From assembly GCA_946902875.1 (NCBI GenBank), contig OX336336.1, positions 29,033,558 through 29,097,557 of the forward strand: 64,000 nucleotides of DNA, given 5' to 3'. The notes under the pieces were generated by a model, which was given only the letters and a program-made list of their open reading frames with translations, had not been told where the DNA came from and did not search any database. Positions 10,610-20,370 of this stretch are shown piece after piece. The DNA comes from Nematopogon swammerdamellus (taxonomy: Eukaryota > Arthropoda > Insecta > Lepidoptera > Adelidae). The first letter of the stretch is position 1, and the number at the start of each line of letters is the position of its first letter. Both the position numbers and the translations under genes were made by a program.

Positions 10610-10894
10610 TTTATACCTGATACACTTAATTAATAAGTCTTTGTAGTCAGAACTATCACTAAAATTTTTAATCTTGCTCTCAAGCTGTGTTCTCGATAGA
10701 CTATTAGGCGATGTCATTAGGTGGCTAGTCGCTAAATAGCCGTAATAATATGTATGAAAAAAAAATCGCCTGCGAATTTCCTTTTTGCCGGTTTTTCTTC
10801 GTGGGTGTAATCGAACTGGATAGAATAAATTGTGACAAGTTCGAGTGCAGTCTAACTTCTGTATGAATGATCAATATACAATACAATACAACAT
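10610..10894 (+). repeat. Dispersed repeat H (copy 1), (AATAC)n tail
   Basis: Shares AATTAATAAGTCTTTGTAGT, TTCTTCGTGGGTGTAATCGA and GTGACAAGTTCGAG with 18988-19281. Both copies end in short (AATAC)n tails. The shared body plus tandem tail suggests a retroposon 3' end. No coding motif. Confidence 0.65.
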
Positions 10895-11260
10895 TATTAT
10901 CTACTAAAATACAAATCACGTTCGAAGTATGAGAAAAAGATTAAATACAGAGCAGATCTACGCTAGGAGTAAGCAGACCAAGAACTGTTCATATCAATAA
11001 ATATTGGGATTGGAAGAAACTAGTAATGCGCGAGTTGTATTCTCAGCTAAATTTAGTTTCATACAAAATTAAGTTAGTGAACCTTTTTCCTTGCCCAACA
11101 ACTGGGTTAAGTGCAATGCTAGGGCGCCGTAACCAGCGACGCTGCCGGGGACCCTTATAACATCGGTTGGGCGTCTTTCCGTCCGTCCGTCTGTCTGTCA
11201 CACCCTGTAGATTCTAGCTAAACGGTCCGTGGTATCTTCTTGAAACTTCGAACGTATATA

Positions 11261-11901
11261 CAGGGTGTTCGGCACATCGACCGACAAAATATTTTTGCAG
11301 GTAAGTGGGGTTATGTGCTACGTTTTGACCCATGATACCTTTTGTCAGATGTCACCTGGTCGTGTCGAGATACGATTTTTTTTCTTTATTTTTGAAAATT
11401 ACCAAAATCCCAGCTTTAAACCCTTGTAACTTTTTTGTTTATGACTTTATCAGCACGAATTTATTGAATTTTACGATGTATCCTTGTTCTAGAAAAAATA
11501 TTATTTGATGAAGTTAATACCATGAAAAGTTCTTATGACCTCCCAAAGTCCCGAGAACGAGTAATTAAAAATATGACAGAATCTTAATTTCTTAATTCAT
11601 TAAAAAAAACTGACACCAATTCATTTTCTTTTAAAAAGTTCGCTAGTTTACGTTCTTTCCAACGGTATACCACATTTCATACAAATAATTCACTATGTGG
11701 CCAAAATTAGGCACAGAGACAAAATTAGAACAGAACGACAAAATTAGGGATAATTTGCAAGAGTGCCCGCGCGACCGGTACATGTTCTAAATTTGAAAAT
11801 GCTCCCGAAAACGCTCTCAATACGTGAATCGACCACCGATTAGTGCCCGTGTTGTCGTTCTGTTCTGTCTCTGTTTGTCGGTCGATGTGCCAAACACCCT
11901 G
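11261..11901. mobile_element. TATA-flanked TIR transposon, non-autonomous
   Basis: 641 bp bounded by CAGGGTGTTCGGCACATCGA and its near-complement, giving arms of about 27 bp (...GACCGACAAA). Flanked by TATA on both sides (11257-11260 and 11902-11905). Interior is A/T-rich without a convincing ORF. The first nine bases and the TATA target match the element at 34241-35860, so the two probably belong to one superfamily. Confidence 0.75.
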
Positions 11902-11905
11902 TATA

Positions 11906-12482
11906 TCCCCAGGAGGTAACAATATTTTACGTGTGAAAAATGTCAGGAGTCTTCATCTGTAATTATTAGTATTGGCCGCAAAAACATAGTTTAAATCTAA
12001 AATATTTTGAACTGGTTGATTAGGGCATCGATTATAGAAATATAACTTCTCTACTCTTCTTCTCTATCTCTACTTCTTATAAAAAGGAACATCTGTCTGT
12101 ATGTAAGGGATAGCTTATCACATTTATGTTTAAATCGGATTTGTTACTAAACCGAGTTTTCCGCGAGCGAAGCCGCGGGCAAAAGCTAGTAATTTATAAA
12201 GTAGTAATTATTTTTCTCTTAGTAAGTAGCGACTCGGCGGGGAATACGCGGCACTCGCCTTGCGTGCAAGAAGGGAATGCCTAAGGAACTCTCTGTCAAC
12301 CTGCCAAGTGGGAACTTGGCAGGTTTTTTTTTACTTTTTTATTATATTCATATTCCTTTTATCGATATGAAGTTTTCTAAGTCCAGTTCATCTCTTTGTA
12401 AGTAGGTACTATTTGTGAGCTGAAAAGTAGGTATATACGTTTATTCGCGTGTAGTGTTAACAGAAATATTATAATATACTTG
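11906..12482. other. No gene; repeat E fragment inside
   Basis: About 12155-12190 (GCGAGCGAAGCCGCGGGCAA) is the minus-strand start of dispersed repeat E. A 24-base hairpin at 12300-12323 (CCTGCCAAG/CTTGGCAGG) precedes a T-run. Nothing else recognised. Confidence 0.45.
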
Positions 12483-12664
12483 TTCTATCTCACGAAGTCC
12501 GTTTGGCTCTAGTTGTAGTAGTGACGTGTGTGTTGTGTGTGTTGTGTGTGCGGACCGCGTCGCGATCGTGCGTGACTGAGCGCTCTCGAGGTCACGCACA
12601 CTAACACAATGTGCATGTGCACGCCTGACAACATTCATAGCCAAACGGACTTCGTGAGATAGAA
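12483..12664. mobile_element. Foldback element with perfect 26-bp arms
   Basis: 12483-12508 and 12639-12664 are exact inverse complements (TTCTATCTCACGAAGTCC at the outer end). The 130-bp interior carries a GTGTGTTGTGTG stretch and GC-rich palindromic words. A MITE is the most likely identity. Confidence 0.7.
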
Positions 12665-12850
12665 TATCTGTAATCGTAATATACAAAAATAATTGAATTT
12701 GCAATAGAAGGTAGGTAGTCAATAGAGCAAGGTAGTATCAGAAAATAGTACTTAAATGTTTCCCCTTGTCGCTTCATGTTATATGGCCATTTTAAAGCCA
12801 ATAGGTTTTCATACAAATAAAGTTTAAATTTCTAGGATTTCATGATTTCA

Positions 12851-13242
12851 ACGGCCAAGTGCGAGTCGAACTCGCGCACCGAGGGTTCTTTATCGCCATG
12901 TCATGGTTAGCGCCACTCGCGCCATCTAAGGCGTGTTATGAAATGCTTCATATTAGTTAAATGTCATGATTAGTTAAAATGATCCACGCTCCATTCGGTA
13001 GATGGCGCGCGCGCATACACTTTTATGGTTCCTCCTATCGGAACCCCCGTGAATTTTTCATAGTTTTATTATTTTTGTTGTTGTATCGGCCATAATAACA
13101 CATATTCTGTAAACATTTCAACCGGCTACCTATTACGGTTCAAGCGATACAGCCCTCGGAGAGACAGACAGACGAACGGACGGACAGACAGACGGCGTAG
13201 GCTTAGTAATAGGGTCCCGTACCGGATACGGAACCCTAAAAA
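12851..13242 (+). repeat. Dispersed repeat D, full-length copy
   Basis: Begins CGGCCAAGTGCGAGTCGAAC, runs through the GACA/GACG microsatellite near 13160-13195 and ends TACGGAACCCTAAAAA. Best preserved copy in the window, useful for defining the family limits. Confidence 0.8.
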
Positions 13243-13441
13243 TTAAGGTGGGTCCCCATACAAGAAACGTGATAAGAATCGATTAGTCACGCTACTGAAT
13301 AATAGATGGCGCCACAGGTTTTTATATTTTGCATTGTAAAAAGACAAAAGGCAAAGACGGATATAGTTTTTTTGACAGGTATGGTATAGCGGATCTACGG
13401 AACCCTCCGTGCGCGAGTAAAACTCGCACTTGACCGATTTT
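13243..13441 (-). repeat. Repeat D, inverted partial copy
   Basis: Minus-strand copy ending with the family start (GTAAAACTCGCACTTGACCG at the right edge). It abuts the plus copy at 13242, forming an inverted pair. Compare 26690-26798, where the same minus-strand sequence occurs. Confidence 0.6.
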
Positions 13442-13572
13442 AATATGAATTTACTTCAGAATTGAGAAACGTGAATATGTAACGCAGTGAAAATTGTTGG
13501 CTCGTCTCCAGTGGGAGGGTGGGGGCGAGAGCACGGAGTAGGTAGGCAGAGAAGAGTTCTGTTGTTATAATT

Positions 13573-14035
13573 AACTTATTGTTGAGTTTGTTTTGTCAGT
13601 TCTTCTTCGCATTGAAATAGAACTGGCGGAATTTTCGACGTAACCATGAGATTATGGGTCTAGTCACTTTTATTTTACATTGTGTAATAATTTTTTTTTA
13701 TTTTTATTATTATTTTTAATTTAACTTCCCTTGTGACTCATGAATTTATTTAGTTTTATTTTTTATTTTTTGACTTTATTGCTAGATAAAAAAAAAATTA
13801 CGTCTTGACGATTTATGTTTATTTCAAATGTTAAATTGTTACATTTTTTTTTTCTTTTATGAAAATTTTTGTTTTGTACGTTAACTTATTTTTGCTTGGA
13901 TAGAAATAGAATAAAAATAATTTTTGTACAATATTTGACTTGTCTAAGTATATAAAATGTACTAAAGAGACCAAATAAATAATTGAATTGAATTGAGGTT
14001 ACCTACCTATGGATTAAATTATGCGATAAACAATA
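13573..14035 (+). repeat. Repeat G interrupted by a LINE-like 3' end
   Basis: 13573-13645 (GTCAGTTCTTCTTCGCATTG, GAACTGGCGGAATTTTCGAC) and 13997-14035 (GGTTACCTACCTATGGAT) are contiguous in the copy at 51125-51230. Here they are split by about 350 bp of A/T-rich sequence (13646-13996) ending in (AATTG)n, which looks like an inserted retroposon 3' UTR. Confidence 0.55.
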
Positions 14036-14154
14036 AACTGGACTAGAAGTGAGAGCAGTGCCGAGGGGGCACCCAGTTGGTAGCGACTACGAAGTTAACT
14101 TTGTCCATACAAACCTAAACCTTGTCCTAATTATACAATTTTTTTTCTCGTCTT

Positions 14155-14304
14155 AAGGACAGTCCAATCTACGTTGCTGTCATTTTTACTGTCAATTGTA
14201 AATATACCTAAAAAATTTTTGTTTTGTTTCATGAAGTCCATTAAGCTTTATTGAGTCATCATTTTAGATATAAAAAAAGACAGGAACGTAGATTCGACTG
14301 TCCT
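14155..14304. mobile_element. TIR element, AAGGACAGTC type (copy 2)
   Basis: 150 bp with inverted ends AAGGACAGTCCAATCTACG and AAGGACAGTCGAATCTACG. Same family as 2402-2602. Flanked, as there, by an outer inverted sequence (14322-14402, ATTTTGTATGGGGAAAGTTA), so both copies sit inside the same larger foldback element. Confidence 0.7.
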
Positions 14305-14632
14305 TATTACAACAACATAATAAAAATATGGTAAGGTTTAGTGGGGTAAAAACATAAATTCCGAAAGACGATTTTGTATGGGGAAAGTTAACTTCCGTCT
14401 CGTCTTAAAGCCTCTCTGCTCTCTCCCCCGTGGCGTGGAGGCTCGGCGGTTGCGTATTATGTTTTATTACAGACTCTCCCCCTTATGAAGTACGCCTTTT
14501 TGACGTACGCCAAGGCCAGCGCCTTTTGAACAATTGAGATAATCGTTTAAATGTTTTTTTATAGCGCCAGACGGAATTCAAATCTAAATTCAGAAAGAAA
14601 GAATATAACTTTTGCGAAATGGCGAACATTGT

Positions 14633-14804
14633 ACAGTCCCCAACAGAAAATAATGCATGTCGAGCTTTAGAAAGAGACAATCCGGTTGTAGAGCGTCGTC
14701 CCTGTCGCACAAACTCGTACGTCTCTGTGCGACAGGGACGACGCTCTACGACCCGATTGTTTCTTTCTAAAGCTCGGCACGTATTATTTTCTGCCGGGAA
14801 CTGT
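14633..14804. mobile_element. Palindromic MITE, long arms
   Basis: 172 bp. Arms of about 75 bp pair almost completely around a short GTACG-containing loop. The ends are ACAGTCCCCAACAGAAAATA and, inward from the right, ACAGTTCCCGGCAGAAAATA. It would form a long hairpin; no ORF with a motif. Confidence 0.75.
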
Positions 14805-14838
14805 GCGAATATATCAAATCAAATCTACCAATATCTTG

Positions 14839-15169
14839 TACCGTGTGGGGCCGGTACTTTAAAAGAATAGCCCCACTGCATCTCTCCCCGTGCATGTCGT
14901 AAAAGGCGACTAAGGGATATGACTCCCTTCTTATATTACTAGGGGGTAGGGTTTAACCCGCCCGGGTTGATACCACCGCACTGAATGAAAGGTCGGTCGA
15001 AACGGCTATGTAAATAGTTTGTGTTTTCCGTCCAGTTCAGTGTAGCCGGCACGACCGAAGGGAAGCACTGACGTGGCACCAAGTTCATCCGGTGTTATGG
15101 GCTGACATCACGGATGTTGTAGGTGATGTAGCCAACCGTGTCAGTTTCCATTAAAAAAAAAAAAAAAAA
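14839..15169 (+). mobile_element. SINE family A, head 1 + body
   Basis: Full copy from TACCGTGTGGGGCCGGTAC to a run of about 18 A. Good reference for the architecture lacking the 5S/tRNA segment: GGGATATGACTCCCTTCTTA joins head 1 directly to the body. Confidence 0.92.
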
Positions 15170-15670
15170 TCTGACGGCTTCAGTCGTATCACCAATGTAT
15201 GTATTTGTCGCCGTAATTTTAGATAGATTAGAAAGAAAATGCTTCATTGCTCCAGTCAACATTAAACAGTAACAAGTAGGTACCTTACAAACTAAGGTAC
15301 ATTACAAAATTTACATAAGGTGCAAAGGCGGACTTATCTCTTAGCGAGATTTCTTACAGTCAACCTTTGGATGTTTGAGATTCGATAATATAGTGGAATG
15401 TAAGTAGGTAGTAGCAAAAGAGTTGAGCGTGAGAATTGAAGATAAAATAATAATAAGAATACTTATTATATTAACAATACATATGAGTACATGCTAGTAA
15501 AATACAAGCCATACATGTGTTAAATACATATAAATTACAGAATATATAGAATATTATGTATACATAAATATACATCCTACATACATACACACATACTTGT
15601 CCATCCAGGTATGAAACAAAAGTTAGATATTATATAGATAGATATAAAATATTTCTTCATTAGTTAGATG
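15170..15670. other. No gene; A/T-rich
   Basis: A/T-rich DNA with ATACATATA-like simple sequence. 15385-15475 (AATATAGTGGAATGTAAGTA) is duplicated at 17235-17310 just before repeat E, so it is part of an older repeat. Nothing coding. Confidence 0.4.
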
Positions 15671-15829
15671 CAAGTACAGTCTCGGGTCCTACAAGAGGGG
15701 CGTGAATTGGCACCTGTCAGGCCGGCATGGCATTCGCAACCCCCCGCATATGACCGAATGACCATGGGCGTCGTTAAACGCCTTATGGGTGACTCGGCGC
15801 CATATGTCGCGATTTCAATATAAAAAAAA
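15671..15829 (+). mobile_element. LINE X, very short 3' fragment
   Basis: Carries the last codons (GRHGIRNP-like frame) and the 3' UTR (GGGTGACTCGGCGCCATATG, TGTCGCGATTTCAATA) plus oligo-A. It is followed at once by a family B SINE fragment that is itself split by a hAT MITE. Confidence 0.75.
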
Positions 15830-15841
15830 CTAGATGAGAAC

Positions 15842-16420
15842 CAGGGATGTTGCGGATATTCGCATCCGCATCCATAAATGCGGAGCATCCGCATTGATTT
15901 TGACATCCGCATCTGCATTCGCATCCGCATTAAATCGATGCGGAACTCATGCGGATGCGGATGTAGTGCAGGTTGAGACTTGAACGAAATTGGGCGGAGT
16001 CCGCGAGTGGCGCGCGCTGCAATTGACCAATAGGAAGGGAATATGCTGTGCGACGGTGCAGTGAAGTGCTGACGACTTTGTTTTCCATTATTATTGCGTC
16101 ATTTCATTCCGTCACATTTCGTGTATGCATGCGCGTCTAAACACGCGCGACGACGCGTCTTCTAAGTTGAAAAGGCAGCCAAGTTACTTTTCATTAAATA
16201 CAATAGCCCAATCTTGAAATTTTCTTACTAAAAATGTATTGATCAATAAAAGATATTAAAAGCATAATCTCTTTTATTCAAGGACTTAAACTAACCGGCT
16301 CTTCAAGCAATCTTGTTAACATCCGCATCCGCATCCGCATCCGCGGGTGTGAGCGTCCAAAAATCCGCATCTGCATCCGTATCCGCGGATGTCAAATAAA
16401 TCGCATCCGCAACATCCCTG
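15842..16420. mobile_element. hAT-type MITE with 8-bp duplication
   Basis: 579 bp with ends CAGGGATGTTGCGGAT and ATCCGCAACATCCCTG. Both subterminal regions are packed with GCATCC/GGATGC hexamers. The 8-bp ATGAGAAC occurs at 15834-15841 and again at 16421-16428, the diagnostic target duplication of hAT elements. No transposase; the 300-bp centre is unrelated to the ends. Confidence 0.9.
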
Positions 16421-16515
16421 ATGAGAACACAGCCGAGGCTGCTCTGCTATGCGGCCATCTTACATACAGTACGGCGGTACCAACCCAGTCGGCTACAATT
16501 TGAGCCCACCACCTA
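16421..16515 (-). mobile_element. SINE family B fragment split by the hAT MITE
   Basis: CAACCCAGTCGGCTACAATT and GAGGCTGCTCTGC match the body of family B. Its continuation to the left would be CTAG before the hAT insertion, so the hAT element landed inside this SINE. Confidence 0.7.
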
Positions 16516-16635
16516 AGTAACGTTGTATGCGGCCCTAACCCGATCACGTGAGCGGGGCAGAGGTGTGAGCCACAGAACAACGATCGGGCCACACCGCCCG
16601 CGCCCGAGCGCCCATCCCCCCCTGGGTAAGACTGT

Positions 16636-16824
16636 ACCCTTATCACGAGATTTAACCTACACCGCGTACTACGCTACACCGCCGTGTTCTCCGCATCATT
16701 TTGTATGGAGAAACGAAGCAGCGCCTCTAGTGATAGATTTGCGAACTTCGTTTCTCCATACAAAGTGATGCGGAGAACACGGCGTAGTACCTACGCGGTG
16801 TAGGCTAAATCTCGTGATAAGGGT
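16636..16824. mobile_element. Palindromic MITE, copy 1 of a pair
   Basis: Ends ACCCTTATCACGAGATTTA and its complement. Arms of about 75 bp (GTGTTCTCCGCATCA, ATGGAGAAACGAAG) pair around the core CGCCTCTAGTGATAGATTTG. Preceded and followed by ACTGT. Confidence 0.85.
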
Positions 16825-16829
16825 ACTGT

Positions 16830-16998
16830 ACCCTAATCACGAGATTTAACCTACTACGCTACGCCGTGTTCTCCGCATCATTTTGTATGGAGAAACGAAG
16901 TTTGCAAATCTATCACTAGAGGCGCTGCTTCGTTTCTCCATACAAGATGATGCGGAGAACACGGCGTAGCGTAGTAGGTTAAATCTCGTGATTAGGGT
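16830..16998. mobile_element. Palindromic MITE, copy 2, opposite core
   Basis: Same ends as copy 1 (ACCCTAATCACGAGATTTA), separated from it by only ACTGT. Its core CAAATCTATCACTAGAGGCG is the inverse complement of copy 1's core, so the two elements are in opposite orientation although the arms make them look like direct repeats. Confidence 0.85.
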
Positions 16999-17317
16999 AC
17001 TGGTCTGGTTCAAAGCTCGTTGGTGTGACCCCTGACGTGTGCGGCCCTCTGACGTCACAGTGCATGCTAACGCAAAGTGCCTCTAGAGAGCGCTAGATGG
17101 TTAATGGTACCTGAACGACGCGATGTACGTGCGAATATGTTACACCTACATAAAATTGAGTACCTACATGTCCCGCTGAACAGTGGAAGCTAGAGTAGAA
17201 TAGAAAATGCTTTATTTGCTCTATTTATATATTATTAATATAGTGGAATGTAAGTAGTTGCAAAAGAGTTGAACGTCAGAATTGAAGATATAATAATAAT
17301 AAGAATACTTATTAATA

Positions 17318-17655
17318 ACTAGCTTTTTCCCGCGACTTCGCTCGCGTGAAAATCGTATTAAGAAAGAAGAACGTAAGTAAGCCCGCTACCGTATCTTTAT
17401 TTCGGCGCGCGGAACTATTCGGTTTGTATGAGAGGAACATCTTAGCGTAACCGGAACATAAATTTTGCCTATCCTGTGTCCCGTATAGTAAAATGTGTTT
17501 GTACTAAGTTTCATCGAATTCAGATGATACATGCATACAGAAAATATTTCCAAAAATCGTCAATTTAGTTTTACTATCATACATACAGTTTACAAACGAA
17601 GTATATCATAAAACAAAGTAACTTACTCCATGACCATCCCTTACAGATTTATTAT
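17318..17655 (+). repeat. Dispersed repeat E, near-complete copy
   Basis: Starts ACTAGCTTTTTCCCGCGAC, then TTCGCTCGCGTGAAAATCGT. Its end, TCCATGACCATCCCTTACAG, matches the beginning of minus-strand copies at 42833 and 55165. Length about 340-370 bp. Class unknown, no ORF; related starts appear at 25752, 43981, 45350 and 61707. Confidence 0.7.
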
Positions 17656-17994
17656 TAGTATTGATTGATTGATTGATGATTGATGATTGATGGATGATAC
17701 ATGTAAGTACATGCTAGTTATATTAAAAGCCATACTACTTGGGATAATACATATAAATTACTAAATATATATACAAATAAAAAGAAGCTATAGTTGGTTG
17801 CTTTCAACAAAATTGTTTGTACACCTACTAGGTCTGAAAGTGGCGCTGTTTCAAGAAGATCGATTGGTGTGTACCTACACATAACATAACGTACTGTTTT
17901 GTTTGTGTATTTTGAGAGATTTATACTTTGTAAAATCATGCCTTATGTTGACATTATTTGTATAACTTAAGACAACTTTATTAACCTTATTATG

Positions 17995-18475
17995 TACCGT
18001 GTGGGGTCGGTACTTAAAAAGAATAGCCCCACTGCATCTCTCCCCGTCGCATGTCGTAAAAGTCGACTAAGGGATAAGAAAATTCGTCAGCCTCGGTAGC
18101 TCAGTGGCGCGGTTAGTTAGTCAACTGTTATTAAGCAACGCTGAGCGCGGTCAGTGATTGGATGGGTGACCGCTCGACCGTTGGAGGCTGACCGTGGTTC
18201 GGATTCCACGTTAAACTGTCGGTCCCTTCCCTTCTTACTTTACTAGGTGGTAGGGTTTATCCCGGCCGGGTTGGTACCACCGCACTGAACGAAACGTCGG
18301 TCGAAACGGCTATGTAAATAGTTCGTGTTTTCCGTCCAGTTTAGTGTAGCCGACATGAAATGAAGGGAAGCACTGACATGGCACCTAGTTCACCCTGTGT
18401 TATGGGCTGACATCACGGATGTTGTAGGTGATGTAGCAAACCGTGTCAGGTTCCAAAAAAAAAAAAAAAAAAAAA
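17995..18475 (+). mobile_element. SINE family A with head 1 + 5S/tRNA head + body
   Basis: Longest architecture. Head 1 (17995-18075) is followed by a tRNA-like A-box region (GTCAGCCTCGGTAGCTCAGT, from 18086), a 5S rRNA-like segment (about 18129-18174: TTGGATGGGTGACCG type), a B-box-like GGTTCGGATTCC at about 18196-18207, then body A and poly-A. Its closest relative in the window is the minus copy at 50240-50722 (shared GTTAGTTAGTCAACTGTTAT). Confidence 0.9.
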
Positions 18476-18614
18476 TTAATTAACCCATTGACAACTTGAT
18501 ACTTACTTCAAGTATCTTAAATATTCATATATTTTTTTTTTTAATTTTTGACAATAAAATTATACTACATTGTAGTTTAATATACTAACATAAATTATGT
18601 TGATACAAATTACG

Positions 18615-18842
18615 TACCGTGTGGGCCCGGTACTTAAAAAGAATAGCCCCACTGCATCTCTCCCCGTGCATGTCGTAAAAGGCGACTAAGGGATAAGGAC
18701 AAGATGCCGTGCTAAAGGGCGACAGGCTCGCCACCTATCACCTTGGCATGGTACTTCCACCGAGTCATGCAGCAGGTGGGTCTTCGTGCCTTACTTGCTG
18801 CTTGATCGATTGAATCTTGTTCGAATACTTTGCGAAACGTGG
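18615..18842 (+). mobile_element. Head 1 + body C, second copy
   Basis: Same junction as 4905-5135: head 1 then ACAAGATGCCGTGCTAAAGG and GGGTCTTCGTGCCTTACTTG. Immediately downstream (18865-18950) is a fragment (ATTACTCTGCTTACCCCGAT) ending in (ATGT)n, also seen at 41905-41970. Confidence 0.7.
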
Positions 18843-18987
18843 TGGTCGGTGTTGTGCTGTAATTTACCAGAGTTCTTGCAGCACAACACCGATTACTCTG
18901 CTTACCCCGATTGTCGGGATTCAGCGTGTGTGATATGTATGTATGTATGTACTGTACAAATTACGTATCAAAGTTTGACAAAGGCTC

Positions 18988-19281
18988 TTTACACCTGATT
19001 CACTTAATTAATAAGTCTTTGTAGTCAGAACTATCAGCAAAATTGTTAATCTTGCTCTCAAGCTGTGTTTTAGATAGACTATGGGCGGTGTTATTATGTG
19101 GCTAGTCACTATATACTTGTAAAAATATGTTTAAAAAAATACCCTGCGAAGTTTCATGTCGGTTCTTCTTCGTGGGTGTAATCGAACCGGATAGAACAAA
19201 TTGTGACAAGTTCGAGCGCAGTCTAACTGCCATATGAATGATCAATTATAAACAATACAACAATACAATACAATACAATCG
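18988..19281 (+). repeat. Dispersed repeat H (copy 2), (AATAC)n tail
   Basis: Aligns along its length with 10610-10894 and has the same tandem tail, CAATACAATACAATAC. Confidence 0.7.
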
Positions 19282-19325
19282 TTTCTTTGTCGCACCGCTA
19301 GGGTGTGGAACTGTCTTCCGGCGCC
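19280..19325 (+). pseudogene. Tiny LINE C-terminal fragment
   Basis: Encodes about 13 residues (SFLCRTARVWNCLP), the conserved FxxRTxxxWN-LP block near the C-terminus of jockey/CR1-like ORFs. The same peptide is encoded on the minus strand at 20272-20370. Confidence 0.5.
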
Positions 19326-20090
19326 CGGGCACCACTGAGCAGGCTGACAAACTGACTGACTGATATGGCACCTCGTTCACCGAGGTGTGATGCGCTCAAG
19401 TTTAACTAGCTATCCTATATTCAATCTCCACAATTTACCCAAGCCTAACTAGCCAAGCCACACAGCGAGGTGAGGCGTCCTGTTACAGTCCCATCCCATT
19501 AGCCTAAATAAACGTAGGCACGCCCCCGGCTCACCGCACCCCCGCCCCCGCCCAAGCCGCTCTACTAGCCTTATCACCGTTAGCACCATCCCTTCTCTTC
19601 TGCCCCTACCTTGGAAGGTTGGGCAGGAAGAGAGCAGGGATCGTGTTGATAATAAAATAATTATATAAAAAAAATATATGCCTATAACATCGATTAAGCC
19701 TCTGTAGGCAGCTATATATTTTTTTTAATTGAAACCAAAATCGACCAATTTTTCTTCGCGAAAGTTGAATTAACCGGAAATATGCGAAGCATTAAAAAAA
19801 TCCAATGTATAGAGAAGGGTACATATTATGCAAAATGCTTTATCTAACAGAATTTTCATCTTCTAGAAACACAGAAAACTAAAATTTGCAAAAACTGCTT
19901 TAGCCCAAAATCTTTTTTTTCCCAAGATCTCAGAATTTTGAGTGAGAACAGTACTATCACACATAGTTTTTGCTATCATTGGAGATATATGTTCATCTAC
20001 TAGAAATTTGTAACTTGTACTTTTTCGTTAAAGTATTTATCTTTCCATAAATTTAAGTAAAATAGGAAGAAAATATCGGCGGTGATAGAA
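19326..20090. other. No gene recognised
   Basis: C-rich stretch near 19520-19610, then A/T-rich sequence. No repeat boundary or motif that I can support. Confidence 0.35.
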
Positions 20091-20190
20091 GCGGCGGGTG
20101 GCCGAATGGTCTGGGCGTCTGTTTTTCTTGCGAGAGGTCCGAGGTTCAAATCTAATTGGCGTGTACCAATGATTTGTTTTTCCGATTTGA
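20091..20190 (+). mobile_element. SINE family B, tRNA-like head
   Basis: GCGGCGGGTGGCCGAATGGT (A-box region) and GAGGTCCGAGGTTCAAATC (B-box region) are spaced as in a tRNA with a long variable arm (Ser/Leu type), followed by the family B GTGTACCAATGATTTG segment. The body is missing. Confidence 0.75.
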
Positions 20191-20271
20191 AAAAATTACG
20201 TCCATATCGTACACTGCTCCATAGTTCGGATTCCAAGGCGCCATACCAACAGATTTGCGAACTGTTGCTAG

Positions 20272-20370
20272 GCAGGGGTTAAAGGATTTCAGAAACACAC
20301 TAACCGGAAGACAGTTCCACACCCTAGCGATGCGACAAAGGAACGATTTTGATAACCGACTGGTTCTCAA
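20272..20370 (-). pseudogene. LINE C-terminal fragment
   Basis: Minus-strand frame SKSFLCRIARVWNCLPVSVF then a degraded end: the RTARxWNxLP block of jockey/CR1-like LINEs. About 33 codons survive, running into unrelated sequence. 23195-23270 is a further, more diverged relative. Confidence 0.55.

Noticed and set aside
12300..12332. Hairpin followed by T-run, resembling a bacterial terminator
   Set aside because: All context is eukaryotic; the hairpin is short and probably chance.
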